Assembly (NCBI RefSeq): GCF_008831285.2
Contig: NC_045143.1
Coordinates: 17,883,655 to 17,947,654, forward strand
DNA from: Nymphaea colorata
Lineage: Eukaryota; Streptophyta; Magnoliopsida; Nymphaeales; Nymphaeaceae
DNA: 64,000 bases
Direction: 5' to 3'
Shown piece after piece: positions 12,017 to 23,523 of the stretch. The position numbers and the translations under genes were made by a program. The notes below the pieces were generated by a model that was not told the DNA's origin, searched no databases, and worked only from the letters and a program-made list of their open reading frames with translations. Position 1 is the first letter of the stretch, and each line of letters opens with the position of its first letter.

Positions 12017-12537
12017 CTAACCTTCTTCCTCATCGAACTGTCGAACATGTCTCTTTAGGCTGCATGTGCTCTCTTTCATCTCTTCGTGCTTGTCACCTCC
12101 ATCTGCCTCTCCATTGCCACTTTCTTTTCTTGTCAGTTTGCCACACATCCAATATTTTGGATGGATTTTTCGTTGCTCCAACCATATTAGAATTCTGCAC
12201 CTCCCTTGCAGGTTTTGTGACGTGGTCCACTCAATTCCATTTTTTGATATGCAGTCCATCACTTCCACAATCACTGACAAGGTAGATGCCGTGTATCGGC
12301 ATGCATTGACATCGGCAAGCTAGGGCATCGTCAGGCTCACAGACATCCTCTATTTCAAATCTCTTTCCTATGTCTTCCATAAAACATACAACCTCTTCCC
12401 CTCTCTGCTCTATTGAAAGAGATTGAATACAAAGGTCTTTTGGCAAGTACCAAATCCAAAGGACCCTCCCTGTCATGTGCCTTGCGTGATCGCAGTGTAT
12501 GGGATGCAGATCGGCTTTCTACATCTGACAGATTCAC
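12017..12537 (-). pseudogene. Overlapping minus-strand ORFs, possible gene fragment
   Basis: Three overlapping open frames in different phases (12537-12355, 12476-12231, 12280-12017) have non-repetitive composition. The middle one is cysteine- and acid-rich (EDIGKRFEIEDVCEPDDALA). Overlap of open frames in different phases suggests a coding stretch with frameshifts, or chance. I recognise no domain. No partner exons were found upstream or downstream on this strand. Confidence 0.2.
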
Positions 12538-13959
12538 ATAATGGCTGGGTGATGGCCAGTTGACTAGTGTTTCTTATTTTTTCCTTTTCCTTTCCTTATC
12601 TCTCCAATGTCTTATCTCTGTATTACATTCTGCTTCTTTTCTTCTCTTTGTTGCATGTTACCAGGATCTCTAACTATTGCGCATGCTTACTGTCGTTTTG
12701 GTGTTCCAACATTCCATTTGAACTATGCGTGACTTAATTATTGGGATGGTGTTCGAAAATTTCATCGGAGACGTTATAAGCTTTTAGACTCAGCAATGAA
12801 CTTTATATTTTTATTTTCATAAATTAGTTTCTCAGCAATGCATGCTGCAATGTTCCCACTAATATCTCGTTATGTTATATACTGGATTAGCTAGACGTTC
12901 TTTCATGGTTGACCATCGTACAAGATAAAACTAAATCTAACCTAAATAATAAGCATAATTAAGATTTAAGCAAGCAATAACTTCAGGCATGTGAAGAGTG
13001 TAATGACCTGATCCACTCTGACATCGGGCTTAGGCATTTGGTCTAGAAGGTTGTAAACCAGGATAATCAATTACTTAACAACTTCTTTTATAAGGTTCCT
13101 AATTTTCTTCATAATTTTATATACAAAACTAAACTTTTTACAGCAGGGCATTACAATATATCCCTTTAAAGCACATGAACCTGTATGTGGGACCCAAGGT
13201 TTGTGTTTAATGACTCTAATACTATAGTCATGAAGCCATCCACTTTCACACCAGCCTTATGCCTCTAGTCTAATGGTTTCCAAATTGCCCCTTAACAGCT
13301 TCAGTTTTAAACCTAAAAGTAATAAGCCATTTTAGAAATCCCTAAGATTCTTCGTAATTTTAAATACAAACTAAACTTTTCAAAGTTGAGCATCACAAAG
13401 CAACTGAATTTGCATCTTATGTAGCTATTATCACATATAACTAATTAATCAAATATTCCCCAACAGACTCAAGGTTGAATAATTTGAACAAATAAAAATA
13501 TAATGTTCTAACTTTCACCCGAAACAAAGCCGTATCCCCCAGGGTCTGACTTATTTCCAAAGATAATTTTTTTTTACTGTTAGGGCTTTGTTCAGTCTCT
13601 CTCTGTGTCTCTTCTCTTCCTCGTTTTCTAGCAGCGCCTCTCGTTGAGCTGAACACCCACAACCTTGTCTTCTCACAACGCTGCCCGTCAAGATTTCTTT
13701 TTCTCATTCTTGATTTTTTCTTCCTTCTCAGCAACTTCTGACTTTGGGTCTCCCCCAATTTTTGTTTCATTATTGGACTGTAGTTAATACGATCGAGATC
13801 ACGCTTGGTTTTTGTGATCTTTTCATTTTATGTTCATAATGAATTGAGAGCTTAGGAGCTAGGGATTGGGTGCTTCCATTAGTTTTGGTGCTAGAAGGAG
13901 AAGAAGATACAGACAACTTGGTTTCTTAAGCGTTGGAAGGAGGAGAAGAGAGGGTTTGA

Positions 13960-14210
13960 AGTCAAGGCGATGCCAATGAGCGGCGCCAAAGGGGAAGAGT
14001 GGGTCTCGTCATTTTCTTCGGTGCTTTCCCTCTGACGTTCTGTTTCGTGGTTTTTTTTTTTTTTCTATGTTCTTATTTGTTTATGTTCGTTTTCTGCTTG
14101 AAATTTTGTTTAATCATGTAGGCTTTTCCATTTGGTGCAGCCCTGAAAGATACCATCGACAGGATTGCAGATGAATCTGTGGTTGGAGTTGTGCTGGAGT
14201 CAAGTAACTG
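13960..14210 (+). pseudogene. Possible two-exon start of an unidentified gene
   Basis: A start codon pair at about 13971-13977 opens PMSGAKGEEW. A pyrimidine-rich stretch and GTGCAG acceptor at 14135-14141 precede a frame reading LKDTIDRIADESVVGVVLES, after which the frame runs on without a domain. The upstream 13560-13770 resembles a CT-rich 5-prime leader. The two pieces could be exon 1 and exon 2, but the phase of the join is not clean. The putative gene would be cut at 14603 by copia element 1. The product is not recognised. Confidence 0.25.
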
Positions 14211-14602
14211 TAATCTGTGGTTGAGTTTTTATTTCATGAGTTTGCTTGTTGATTTTTTCTTTTATCAAACAACGTTGTGCAAGAAACATGTGTAGATTCA
14301 GATTTGCTTTGCAATGCTTCATGAAATCTCTTTTTTGTACCACTGTTAGCTTTCCAATTACAAGGAATTATCCATGGCAATTTTTTCCTATGCAACAAAC
14401 ACATAAGTTTTTTTCTAGAAAAAAACCTGGAGGCGGCCTGGATTTGGAAAAATCCTAAAATATGCTCACCGTACACTTTTCTTGGATTTTTTTAATGGAA
14501 AGTTTACCACTCAAAAATTTACTGTGCTATCAAAACGAGGCCTTAATAACATGAGATTTTTTTTAATAATAACGTTTTAAAAACCAACGTTATTATACCC
14601 TT

Positions 14603-14749
14603 AAGTTGTGTATATGAGGTAATAAGATCAGTGGCTCTCAATGTCTAGATCCCAACTGACGTAAGCAGAAGGTGGCTGATACACTTGCCCAAAAAATGAA
14701 TATAGCAAATGGCAAGTAAACTCCATGGCGGAAATAACATGCATTAATA
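14603..14749 (-). repeat. 3-prime LTR of copia 1, truncated
   Basis: The segment aligns with 20641-20783 of the 5-prime LTR through GAGGTAATAAGATCAGTG (GAGGCAATAAGATCAGTG in the other) and ACACTTGCCCAAA. Homology begins abruptly at about 14603. The outer part of the LTR is replaced by unrelated DNA. The adjoining GTCCCCCTTAAG (14750-14761) is the polypurine tract read on the other strand. Confidence 0.75.
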
Positions 14750-14881
14750 GTCCCCCTTAAGTAGGGTGTGTATGTTTGAGACAGCTCCACTTGTGAATTA
14801 CTTGTTGAATCTTGGCTTTAGACACACCTTTAGTTTGGCATCGATAGCTTGATCCTCCCCCTTCATGTATAGAATTCTGAT

Positions 14882-15505
14882 TTATCCTGATATAACCTTT
14901 TTCTCTAACATAAGGCAATCTGTTTCTATATGTTTATTTCTTTTGTGGAACGCATTATTGGCTAAAATGTGTATCGCAGCTTTATTATCACAAAACATGT
15001 CCATAGATTTTGACACATTGAAACCCAACTCTTGAATTAAACTTTTTGTCCACACTAGCTCACTTGCACAAGAAGCCAGCACGACATTCTACCTCTGCAT
15101 TAGAACATGCCACTATAATTTGTTTTTTACTTTTCCATGCTAATATGTTGCCCCCAACAAATATGCAATGCCCTAAGGCAGACTTTTTGTCACTGGTATC
15201 ACCTACCCAGTCAGCATCCTTAAATCCCACAACATCAATGTTGTTATTTCTGTTACGCCATAATCCTTGTTTCGGCGAGGATTTAATATTTCTCAAAATA
15301 TGATTAATAGCATTCATGTGGAATCTTGGAATATGCATATATCTACTAACCTACTTTATAGTATAAGCAATATCAGGTCGTGTGACAATAAGGTGGATAA
15401 GTTTTCCAACCATATGCTAAAATCTTTCTTTATCAACTTCAGGTTCTTCCTTGCAAGCTTCAAGCTTACTATTAGATTCTATTGGCATCTCTGAAGGTCG
15501 CATTA
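14882..15505 (-). pseudogene. Copia 1 reverse transcriptase end and RNase H
   Basis: The minus strand from 15505 encodes the copia RT tail (MPIESNSKLEACKEEPEVD, then HMVGKLIHLIVTRPDIAYTI). RNase H follows, with DADWVGDTSDKKSALG, ILAWKSKKQ, ASCASELVWTKSLIQELG, FCDNKAAIHILANN and HKRNKHIETD, the standard copia RNase H series including the DNKAA aspartate. There is a stop in HMVGKL's neighbourhood and a frameshift near 15060. The reading resumes on the far side of the Harbinger insertion at 17286. Confidence 0.8.
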
Positions 15506-16746
15506 GGGGCCATTTGATGGATTGAAAACCTGAAATGGGATAGAATTTTCTGGAAATAAGTTGCCTGTTATAAAGGAATGGGAAAGATCTTTACCATTCT
15601 CATTTTGCTGTGTGCGATGACTGAGGAACATATTTCCTTCAAACTTGTTTCTTAGTTTGATAACTAAAGAAACAAGTTTCCTGAAACTTGTTTCTTAGTT
15701 TGGTAACATTTGGAAAGCATTGAAAGTGACCTTATCTTGCACATGCACAGACGACCTTACATTGCTTGGACACACGCACAACACTGCCGAAGAGTAACAA
15801 AAGAAGAACTATTTGGCTTTCCTCGTGCGTTTTGCCCAACTCATAACCCAGATTAGCAGAGCTTTTTTTGTTATTAAAATTACAGGTCGGAGAGTTCACC
15901 CTCTTGGCTGAACAAGCATCAGGAGGCCACCATCATCAATAACTGTATTCCACTTTTCATGATAAATCTCTCATCTGATCAGTTTAGATCATCATGATCC
16001 ACTTGCTTTTAGTACTGAAAGTTATATCCAACCATGCTATTTGGTGGCAAGGTGATGGGAAGAGATCAGATTTACACTTTGACCCATAATGAAGTTAAAA
16101 CTAATTAGTACTAATTGGCCAGCACATAACACTTCAATCCCCACCCCCCTACATTAACTTAAAAATTAAGGTCAAATGCCATTACAACCGCTAATTTGTT
16201 TCTGGGTAGCAGAGAGCCAGGGGTTTTAGGACCATTGGTTTGGTCCAGGCTAGTCTGGACGTGTCTCTTGGAATGTCTCATTTGAAAATGGAAGTGATGG
16301 TCCATACCAGCGGAGGAAGCAAGGAACTTAAGTTCAGCGTTCCACTTTCAAGGCACATCCCAAAAGTGATTTTCTAGTACTAGCAGAAGAGTTTTCTGAC
16401 CTCTAGTAAAAGACCAGGAACAAAAGTCGTGTTTTTGTAATTGTAGCTAATAGTTTTTTACAAATAAATCTCAAATATTGATGACAAAAGCTTGCTCTCC
16501 CTTTTGATTTTATTTTACCAGAAAACGTTCGAACTTCCATTCATACAAACAGCTTGAACTACTTAAGCTAACCTTCTATCTCGCAAAACAGAAACATAAC
16601 AGTTATAAAAATATCAACATTCTCAAACAGTTGAACCTTCTCATCTGCATCCTAAATCTGTTGAATATTTGTCCATGTTCTACAAAAACCACATCGAACC
16701 AACTCAATCTCAAGGACCTTCACACTGATCACAAAAGAGAGAGAGG

Positions 16747-16781
<35 letters not shown>

Positions 16782-17282
16782 GGAGGGAATGACGAATATG
16801 CCTAACCAACAAATTGTCTTATCATTTGATGTATAAAAAAAGTCGATTAACAGAGTTATTGGCAGCAGAATCGCAGAAACAACTAATAAAAAGCAAAATT
16901 AAAACAAACATAGACAGGTATAAAACAAAATTAAAACTATCTGCAGATTTGTTGCTCATGCAGTGGCAGTCGGGAGGAAAGAGATCTGCGAAGGCTAGGG
17001 TCAAGGGCAAAGGAGACCTGCTGCGGAAGATGGAAGAGATGGCGTCCCTATCTTTCTTCCTCTCGCACGAGATGAAGAATGCCCTAACGGCATTTTTTTC
17101 GTCCCCAGAAATTTTTTTGCACCACCGACGGTGCAAAAAAATTCCAAAATTAAAATTTCAGAAAATGAGGTAACGGATACTCTTTTCGTCCCTTGTTTGA
17201 TGGGGAGGAAATATTTTTGAAAATTTGAATTTTTTTTTTTTTTTTGCAGCTACAGTGCATTTCTAAGCAAGCAAACATGCCC
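15506..17282. mobile_element. PIF/Harbinger-like DNA transposon inserted in copia 1
   Basis: The copia coding sequence is broken exactly here. TTA stands on both sides (15503-15505 and 17283-17285), the 3-bp target duplication typical of PIF/Harbinger. The ends are imperfect inverted repeats: GGGGCCATTTGATGG on the left, and GGGCATGTTTGCTTG read inward from the right on the other strand. No transposase is recognisable in the 1777 bp, so it is non-autonomous. Inside are a GA microsatellite (about 16738-16786) and a GC-richer patch (16965-17100) that may be captured host sequence. A hairpin lies at 17110-17143. A hAT origin is less likely because no 8-bp duplication is seen. Confidence 0.6.
17110..17143. 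repeat. Perfect 14-bp-arm inverted repeat (hairpin)
   Basis: AATTTTTTTGCACC (17110-17123) and its exact complement (17130-17143) flank a 6-base loop inside the Harbinger-like element. It does not look like a bacterial-type terminator. In a plant transposon it could be a folding element or a relic of a smaller insertion. Confidence 0.6.
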
Positions 17283-17285
17283 TTA

Positions 17286-18180
17286 AAATATCCAATGCAT
17301 ACTTTCTCTAGCACAAGAAAAAACCGTTATGTGACTTGGCTATTTCTATCCTAAGAAAGTACTTAAGCCTTCTGATAACTTTGATGTCAAATTTAGAGGT
17401 AAGTAGCCTTTGAGATGTTTTTATGATCTCTAGGATGTTACCGGTTACAACAATGTCATCTACATAAATGAATACCAAGGAGCAATCGCTTCCTTTTCTT
17501 TTACTGGCGTGTTGTCTGAATGACACCTTCGAAATCCAACTGCTTCAAGAGATTGACTAAGCTTTAGACACCAAGCTCTTGGAACTTGTTTCAGCCCATA
17601 TAAAACATTATTGATTTTACATACAAGACCATTTCCTTCATTGGGATGTCCTAGAGGCAAAGACATATAAATCTCTTCATCTAATTCACTTGTAAGGCAT
17701 TCTTCATGTCTAGTTGATGAATTATCCAACCATTATTGCCTGCAATAGAGAGTAAGAATCCTCATTGTGTTCATCTTAGTTACCGGAGCAAAGGTCTCGT
17801 CATAATCAAGACCCTTAGTCTACATAAATTCCTTTCCAAACAACCTCACCTTCTACCGTTCTACAGTCTCATTGCTCTTATACTTCACCTTGTAATGCAA
17901 TTTGCATCCAACAATGTTGATGCATCTGGTTGCCACTACAACATTCCATATTTTGTTTTTGTTTAGTGCATCCAGTTCTTCATTCATGGCCCTTATCCAG
18001 TTAGGATCACTTATGGCCTCTTGGTAAGTCCACATCTCATTGATCCTATCCATGCTCTTGATGAACATGGCGTATTTCCCTGGTACCTGATTGTAGATGA
18101 GATAATTGTTGATTTGATAAGAGATTGTGGAATAAGTCTTATGGTCAGGCAAGCAAGTCAACTTGGTGGCCGCCTAGCTC
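17286..18180 (-). pseudogene. Copia 1 reverse transcriptase
   Basis: Minus-strand frames encode the N-terminal RT region (WTYQEAISDPNWIRAMNEEL, then NKIWNVV), the middle block (EIYMSLPLGHPNEGN, LVCKINNVLYGLKQVPRAW) and the catalytic IYVDDIVVTGN (YVDD codons at 17455-17466), ending at GFFLC next to the Harbinger insertion. Frames shift at about 17500 and 17730. The usual ten or so residues that join the RT palm to the next block are missing at the insertion site, which suggests a small deletion there before or during insertion. Confidence 0.8.
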
Positions 18181-19420
18181 TCTCGGATCGTCTCATAGGC
18201 TTATCTGAATCTTCAAGAGACTGACTCATGAGAAGTTTCAGGTGGATTGCTTACCTGCTCATTAGTATTGGTGATAAATGGATAATCATAAATATAAAAT
18301 TTAGATGAAAATAACTCCTCCTGAATTTTGTCATGCTCGAGGTTTGCAAAGTAGGATAGAGTTTTGTTAAATTAAACATCTCGAGAAACATAGGTTTTCT
18401 TGGTTGTAGGGTCAAAACATACATACCCTTTGCTAATGGAGCTATAGCCAACAAACACACATTGATAGACCTAGAGCTCAATTTATCTCTTTTAGATGGA
18501 TGAATCTAAACATAACAAGTGCAACCAAATATGTGTAGATGATCTAGCTTACTCCTAGTGTTAGAGAGAATCTCAATAAGGTGCTTATATTTTAAACGCT
18601 TACTAGGAGTTTTATTTATGACAGGGCATACCAAAGTATTTTAGCAAATTTTCAATAAGTTTTTGGAATATTCATTTGAAAAATAATGCTTCTAGCCATT
18701 TCAAGAAGGTGACGATTTTTTCTTTCAAACACACTGTCTTGTTATGATGTGTCAATGCAAGTATTTTTTATGTTCTATGTCATTTTCTCTAAGAAAATTT
18801 TCAAATTTATGGTTTTCGTATTCAGTGCCATTGTCAGATCTAAAACCATAATTTTTTAATTCTATTTGGTTTCAAAAAATTTATAAAAGGTTTTAAAATG
18901 AGATAAAACTTCAGTTTTGTTTTCCATGAAGCATACCCAAGTAGCATGAGAATGACCATCAACAAACATAAGATAGTACTGATAACCATCAATGTAAACA
19001 ACAAGGACAGGTCCCACACTTCTGAGTTAGATAAATTAAATTTTTTTCTAGTCATCTTAGCAACACGACCAATATCACAATCTAAATAATCAAAATAATG
19101 TTTAGGATATAAGCAATTCAAAATGCTAGAAGATAGATGACCGAGTCATTTGTGCCATAAGTCTGCAATATCTCCACCAACTGCAGTCAAAACTTGATTT
19201 TGAAAAGATATGTGATACAAGCCATTCACAAGAGAACCCTCACCAATCATAGCATGAATCCTCAGGCCCTGAACTATTACACTATGAGCATAGAAGATTA
19301 CACAACAATTGAATTCCTTAGTGGTCTTGTTAATCAAAAGGAGATTATTTGTAACTTTAGGCATTACCAAAACATTGCTATCATGATTCTTGTCAAAAAT
19401 ATGTGTTTTCCCTTTCATAG
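18181..19420 (-). pseudogene. Copia 1 integrase, heavily decayed
   Basis: From 19420 leftwards the minus strand reads a pre-integrase region (NSKGLYH-like NGLYHISFQNQ, then ADLWHK near the zinc-binding histidines). It continues into a core with poor conservation (DCDIGRVAKMTRKKFNLSNS) and C-terminal phrases such as PTTKKTYVS-like remnants near 18380. Several frameshifts and stops interrupt it. Identification rests on order between protease and RT and on the copia-type pre-integrase block. Confidence 0.65.
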
Positions 19421-20493
19421 GGATAAGAGACCCATTTGCTGCTACCTAGTATATCATTACAAGAGGTGTTGTGATCAAGATGAAAAGAAGATGTGGCCAG
19501 TGGCACCTGAGTCAACGACCCATTGGGTGCCAGAAATGGTGCTAGGGAAGAGAGAAGTACCTACGCCTCCTTGCAACCAGCATAAAAGAAGATGTTCGCC
19601 GTTCTTTGAATTTGAAGTTTCTTAATTATTTCTGCTAACTTCTCTAGTCTAACTGTAGTTTCTAAAGAAGACGCTTGGTTTGCTAGACCACCAGCTCCTT
19701 TACCTTTTTCCATTTGATCTTAGACATGATTAGGCCCTTTATGTTGATAGTTATTGAACTCTCTTTCAGGTCTGCCAACTAGAAACCAGCAGGTTTCCCT
19801 ATTGTGTCCAGCCTTCTTGCAATGAGCGCTTTCATTTTCTTGGTGTCATCACGTTTTCCATCATCTCTTTTGAAGCTTTGGCTCTTGGCATTAAAATTTC
19901 CCTGCACTCGATTGGACACAAAGGCTGTCTTTTCACTGCCACAAGATCCTCGCTCAATCGCATTAAGGGTACTCATTGCCTTTGTTCTTTATTCCTCTTT
20001 CATAAGCAAAGAGCAAACATAACTAACGGAAGGAAGTTCATTAGCCATCAATCTTTGACTAGGCAATGCTCATAGTCATTTCCCAAACCAGGGAAGATCT
20101 CAAAGAATGAATTTTTCCACTCTCATTTTTTTGGCTTTGTTTAAATCAATGGTTAAAAGGGCATAGATATCTATTTTATCCCAAAGCCCATTAAAGGGTC
20201 CCAAATATTCACTTATAGGCATGGTTCCCTTCTTGAAACGGCCTTTCTTTTGTGACAATTGGTACATCGAGCAATATTAAATTGCTCATATAAAAAACCT
20301 TAACAGCATTTCGTGTTTCCTCAGTTGTCTCTAAGAATTGAAAACTTGCTAAAATTTTAGGTTTCATCGAATTTATAAGCCATGAAGCGATAGTATCATT
20401 GGCAGATTGCCACTCTTTATATTTTGGATCACTGAGGGCTAAATGTCTTAAGCAAACCAAAACTTTGAGACGAGTTGCAATTCCAGTATGCTC
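19421..20493 (-). pseudogene. Copia 1 gag and aspartic protease
   Basis: Gag: 20460-20209 encodes LALSDPKYKEWQSANDTIAS, then LINSMKPKI, typical of the copia UBN2-type gag. A zinc-knuckle remnant at about 19830-19790 reads HCKKAGHNRETC, with its first cysteine replaced by serine. Protease: TQWVVDSGATGHIF is intact at about 19525-19490 (DSGA codons 19502-19513). Frameshifts separate these parts. Gag starts a few dozen bases inside the primer-binding site at 20494-20505, as expected for copia. Confidence 0.75.
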
Positions 20494-20505
20494 GCTCTGA
20501 TACCA
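20494..20505 (-). other. Primer-binding site of copia 1 (initiator Met tRNA)
   Basis: The minus strand reads TGGTATCAGAGC, the standard plant initiator-Met-tRNA primer site, directly abutting the LTR end. Confidence 0.85.
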
Positions 20506-20783
20506 TGATAAATTGCAAATACATACAACAGGAGGAAGAAGATTAGGCAGCCATAAATTTAGTTCGGCAAAGCGCTGCCTAGGTCCACGAAGAGTGGAAA
20601 ATAACTTTGATTAAACAATCTCTGATTTTACATAGCAAGTTGTGTACATGAGGCAATAAGATCAGTGTCTCACAACTTGTAGATCCCAAAGGGCATAAGC
20701 AGAAAGGTAGTTGATACACTTGCCCAAAGATGAGTATGGCAAATTGCAAGTAATCTCCTTGTCAAAAATGACACAAATTAACA
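20506..20783 (-). repeat. 5-prime LTR of copia 1
   Basis: The 278-bp LTR has TG...CA ends that form a short imperfect inverted repeat (TGATAAATT on the left, TGTTAATTT read inward from the right). It is bounded by the primer site on the left, and its outer half matches the truncated LTR at 14603-14749. Confidence 0.75.
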
Positions 20784-21702
20784 CTAGACCAACTGGATAG
20801 GGATCACAAAGGGGGAAAGAGAAGAAGAGAAAGCAAAGAAGAATATCGAAGGGGAATGAAGCAACACAAAATATAACATGCCAAAGAAAGCATGTGGCCT
20901 ATGCATAGCCAATGAATATTGAGAAAACAATATTTTGAAAATATTATATAATAAATATTGGTGTACAATTGTTTCATTTAAGACTCTCTCTCTCTGTCTT
21001 CATCAGGAGCCAAAGTCTTCAACCTGGGGAGACTGTCGCAGCATAGTTTAGATTAGTTTGGATCATATATTTGGATCTGTTAGGTTATAGATTTGATTTG
21101 GTTTGATGTATGTTGGGTTTGGATCTCTTATGTATAGTATCTGAGATCCAATTTGGATCTTAGGATTAAAGGGCTAATTGGCATTGTGTGAAACCCTAAT
21201 TTACTTTGATTATTGATTTTCCCTTGTTTTTCCTGCACATTTTTCCTCTGTTTGCATTCTTTGGTGCCCTTCCAGCGGGAATTAGAGTGAGGAACTCTAA
21301 TCACTGCATCATATACTAAAAAATTACATAATATATATATATATATTTTCTTTCCACAGATGTCTTCAGGTGCACCAATTAGCTCAAGCTAGGATCACAC
21401 TTTATCCCTCCTCTTTCTCTCATGCATACGTGTGAGGTGATCAGCTATAATTTTTTACGATTTTTTGCTAATCAGACACCATATTGTTCTAGATCAGCTA
21501 AAAGTTTTCTGCAGATTTATTTAAGGAACAGCAACATATTGCAACTACTTTTTACTGAATTTCTGTTAACAACATCTCCCAGTTGGAATAACTGTTATTT
21601 GAGTTCACCATCTTTTCAAATATTGCTTTGGATAATACAACAGGGGCCTAATTCAGTAACACGGTACATGAGCTAAATACTAACGATTTTTGCTTGCTGC
21701 AG
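20784..21702. other. Gene-free stretch with a possible copia LTR and a laccase intron
   Basis: At 21034-21311 a segment beginning TGTCGCAGCAT and ending CACTGCATCA follows a purine-rich ACCTGGGGAGA. It could be a 3-prime or solo copia LTR, but there is no second copy in the window to prove it. A TA-rich run at about 21330-21350 and AT-rich DNA up to the CTGCAG acceptor at 21697-21702 look like an intron leading into the laccase exon. Confidence 0.3.
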
Positions 21703-21958
21703 ATACCTTCAAGGTAAAGATTCAGCCCCAGAAAAGCATATCTGCTATGCATAATCAACAATGCTCCCATGGATGAACTCTTCTTCAGCATAGAAAACCA
21801 CACACTGACTATGGTAGAAGCTGATGCATTCTTTGTGAAGTCCTTCCAAACAAATGCTCAGAACTCGACCACCAACGTTCTCCTCCAAGCCATGCCTTGC
21901 AGCTCCAACACCACTTTCCTCATGACAGCTAGGCCCTACGTTACAGGCTTGGAAACCT
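21703..21958 (+). pseudogene. Laccase exon fragment (multicopper oxidase), frameshifted and truncated
   Basis: After a CTGCAG splice acceptor the sequence reads TFKVKIQ, then a one-base insertion, then [41 protein letters not shown] and [13 protein letters not shown]. These follow the second cupredoxin region of plant laccases (DTFKLKV...[23 protein letters not shown]...TTNVLL...TFLMTARPY). The exon opens with split codon phase 1, as in laccase genes. A short segment before TTNVLL is lost and homology stops at about 21958, so no copper-ligand C-terminal exons follow. Laccases oxidise monolignols in the cell wall. This is a dead fragment, either left by transposon damage or captured by an element. 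Confidence 0.8.
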
Positions 21959-22114
21959 TTACATTACTTTTGTCTTGATGTACAGTATTTTGGCATTTGA
22001 GTGACATTTTGGGTAGGGCCGTAGTGTACAATTTTGTCTTAATATTACAATTGCTTTTAAAATGGAAGAACAAGTTCGACAAGGTTGTTTTTTCTTCAAT
22101 GTGTTCATAAGGAA

Positions 22115-22115
22115 A

Positions 22116-22156
<41 letters not shown>

Positions 22157-22475
22157 GACTTCTCTCTCTTTCTCTCTCTCTAGGAATGGTCGCCGTACCA
22201 TTCCTAAAAGTTATTACACGAAGTATTAGGAATGGCCATCCCAAGCATTCCTATATGGATTTTAAAATACAATTAAAATTTTAACTTATAGGAAGAACAC
22301 ATGTAGAAAAGTGGTACTAATGAGTATTCATTAGGAACAGTCACATCAATCGGCCCAAAAAGGAATTGGGAACACTACTTTCAAGAATACTTTAGGAATA
22401 GTCACTTTACCATCGCTAATTCATTATTTTAGTAATGGCCGCTCATACTTTTAGGGACGGCTTCCAGCCATTCCT
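22115..22475. repeat. TA microsatellite and CACTA-like subterminal inverted repeats
   Basis: A (TA)n run at 22118-22153 and a CT run are followed by many copies of AGGAATGG/CCATTCCT variants in both orientations (22182, 22198, 22231, 22245, about 22331, 22419, 22470). An example is AGGAATGG-8-CCATTCCT at 22182-22205. Such AGGAA(T/C)GGC arrays are usual next to the ends of plant CACTA elements. No TAGTG/CACTA terminus is placed here. The block stops at about 22475 where copia 3 begins. Confidence 0.4.
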
Positions 22476-22558
22476 ATGAGACATTCGCTCCTATGGCCAA
22501 AATGAACTCTACTCTGATCTTCCTATCAGTAGCTTCAAATATAAGCTGGGATACTTTC
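22476..22558 (+). pseudogene. Copia 3 reverse transcriptase, left piece
   Basis: It reads YETFAPMAKMNSTLIFLSVA, then SNISWDTF, the conserved start of copia RT (YEETFAPVAKMNTVRVLLSLA...W). The frame is open to the LTR insertion. Confidence 0.8.
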
Positions 22559-23481
22559 TGTTCGCATTCCAAATTCTTTTGGTTTTAGGAATGCTCTAGA
22601 AAAAAAAAAAGGTTTTGTTTTGAAATGAGAGAAAAAAGAAGTCGCCCATTGGTATGAGGATTGACCCTTCTCAGTGCTTTTAACGGGGGTAACCAATCCA
22701 AAGGTTATGTTTATTTTTTATATATTTTGTTTTGCTTAAACATCATTTTCATGCTACATGCAGTGTGGTGTTTGAGAAAATGTTAAAGATTTGATGTTTC
22801 AAATTTTTGAGAAAGTTTTGAAGAGTCATCGGCATGGTGTAAAACATTTTGAGTTGAAAAATATTGAATTCAAAAATCTTTACAAATATTGTTTGAAAAC
22901 ATTTGAAGATCATCTTTTGAAGTCACATTAGTATTTTCTTAACACTTTAAGTAGATTTGAGATTTTGCACTAATTCGGTTACTACCTAATTAGATATTCA
23001 TCTCATCTTCCTTAAGTTTTTTTAGAGATGTGTTTGTGATTATTTACGATATTAAGTGAATGTGAATGTATGAATGCATTGATCATACATCATTAGAAAG
23101 AAACCATTGATTCTTACCATGAGATCCATCTAAGAACATTTATACCATTACATACATCTAAGTTTTTCATTTATAATTGTCATAAATATATTTTATGAAA
23201 AGATAAAAGTTTTCGAAAATGGAATGAGGTTGTAGGCCATCAAGCATGATTCCAGTATTGGGTCATTACTTGAATTTTAGTTTTAATGAAGTTAGCAAAT
23301 GAAAAATTAAAACCTTAGAACTTGGAAGAAAAATATCCAAAAAAATGAAAAAGAGAAATACTTTAATCTGAGAGGAATAGAGAGAAAGAGAGAGAGAGAA
23401 AGAGATTTTGAAAATTATAAAAGCAAAAAGATTTATATAAATATATATACATATATACACGTGTATGAAAGCTTTATAAAG

Positions 23482-23523
<42 letters not shown>

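Larger units (their letters stand above)
11938..14602. other. 2.7 kb with weak exon candidates, no confirmed gene
   Basis: The segment lies between the CACTA terminus at 11937 and copia element 1. Base composition is more balanced than its neighbours at 12000-12540 and 13880-14210, where there are exon candidates (listed separately). Elsewhere it is AT-rich with two similar intron-like blocks (13100-13150 and 13345-13400). An inverted repeat with 11-bp arms (ATAATAACGTT and its complement, 14566-14576 and 14586-14596) sits just before the truncated copia LTR. Confidence 0.5.
14603..20783 (-). mobile_element. Ty1/copia retrotransposon 1, minus strand, interrupted
   Basis: Right end: a 278-bp 5-prime LTR (20506-20783) with TG...CA ends adjoins an initiator-Met tRNA primer site (20494-20505). 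Reading leftwards the minus strand gives gag, protease, integrase, reverse transcriptase and RNase H in copia order. It ends at a polypurine tract (complement of 14750-14761) and a 3-prime LTR of which only 14603-14749 remains. The element is split at 15506-17282 by a Harbinger-like transposon. The left LTR is missing its outer half, so no target duplication can be read. Many stops and frameshifts show it is dead, though the protease DSGA and RT YVDD motifs are still legible. Confidence 0.85.

Noticed and set aside
12999-13155. A 157-bp segment starting TGTAATGACC and ending GGGCATTACA, looking like a tiny solo LTR
   Set aside because: The flanking 5-mers (AAGAG and ATATA) differ, and there is no second copy, promoter or primer site. 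The similarity of the ends may be chance.
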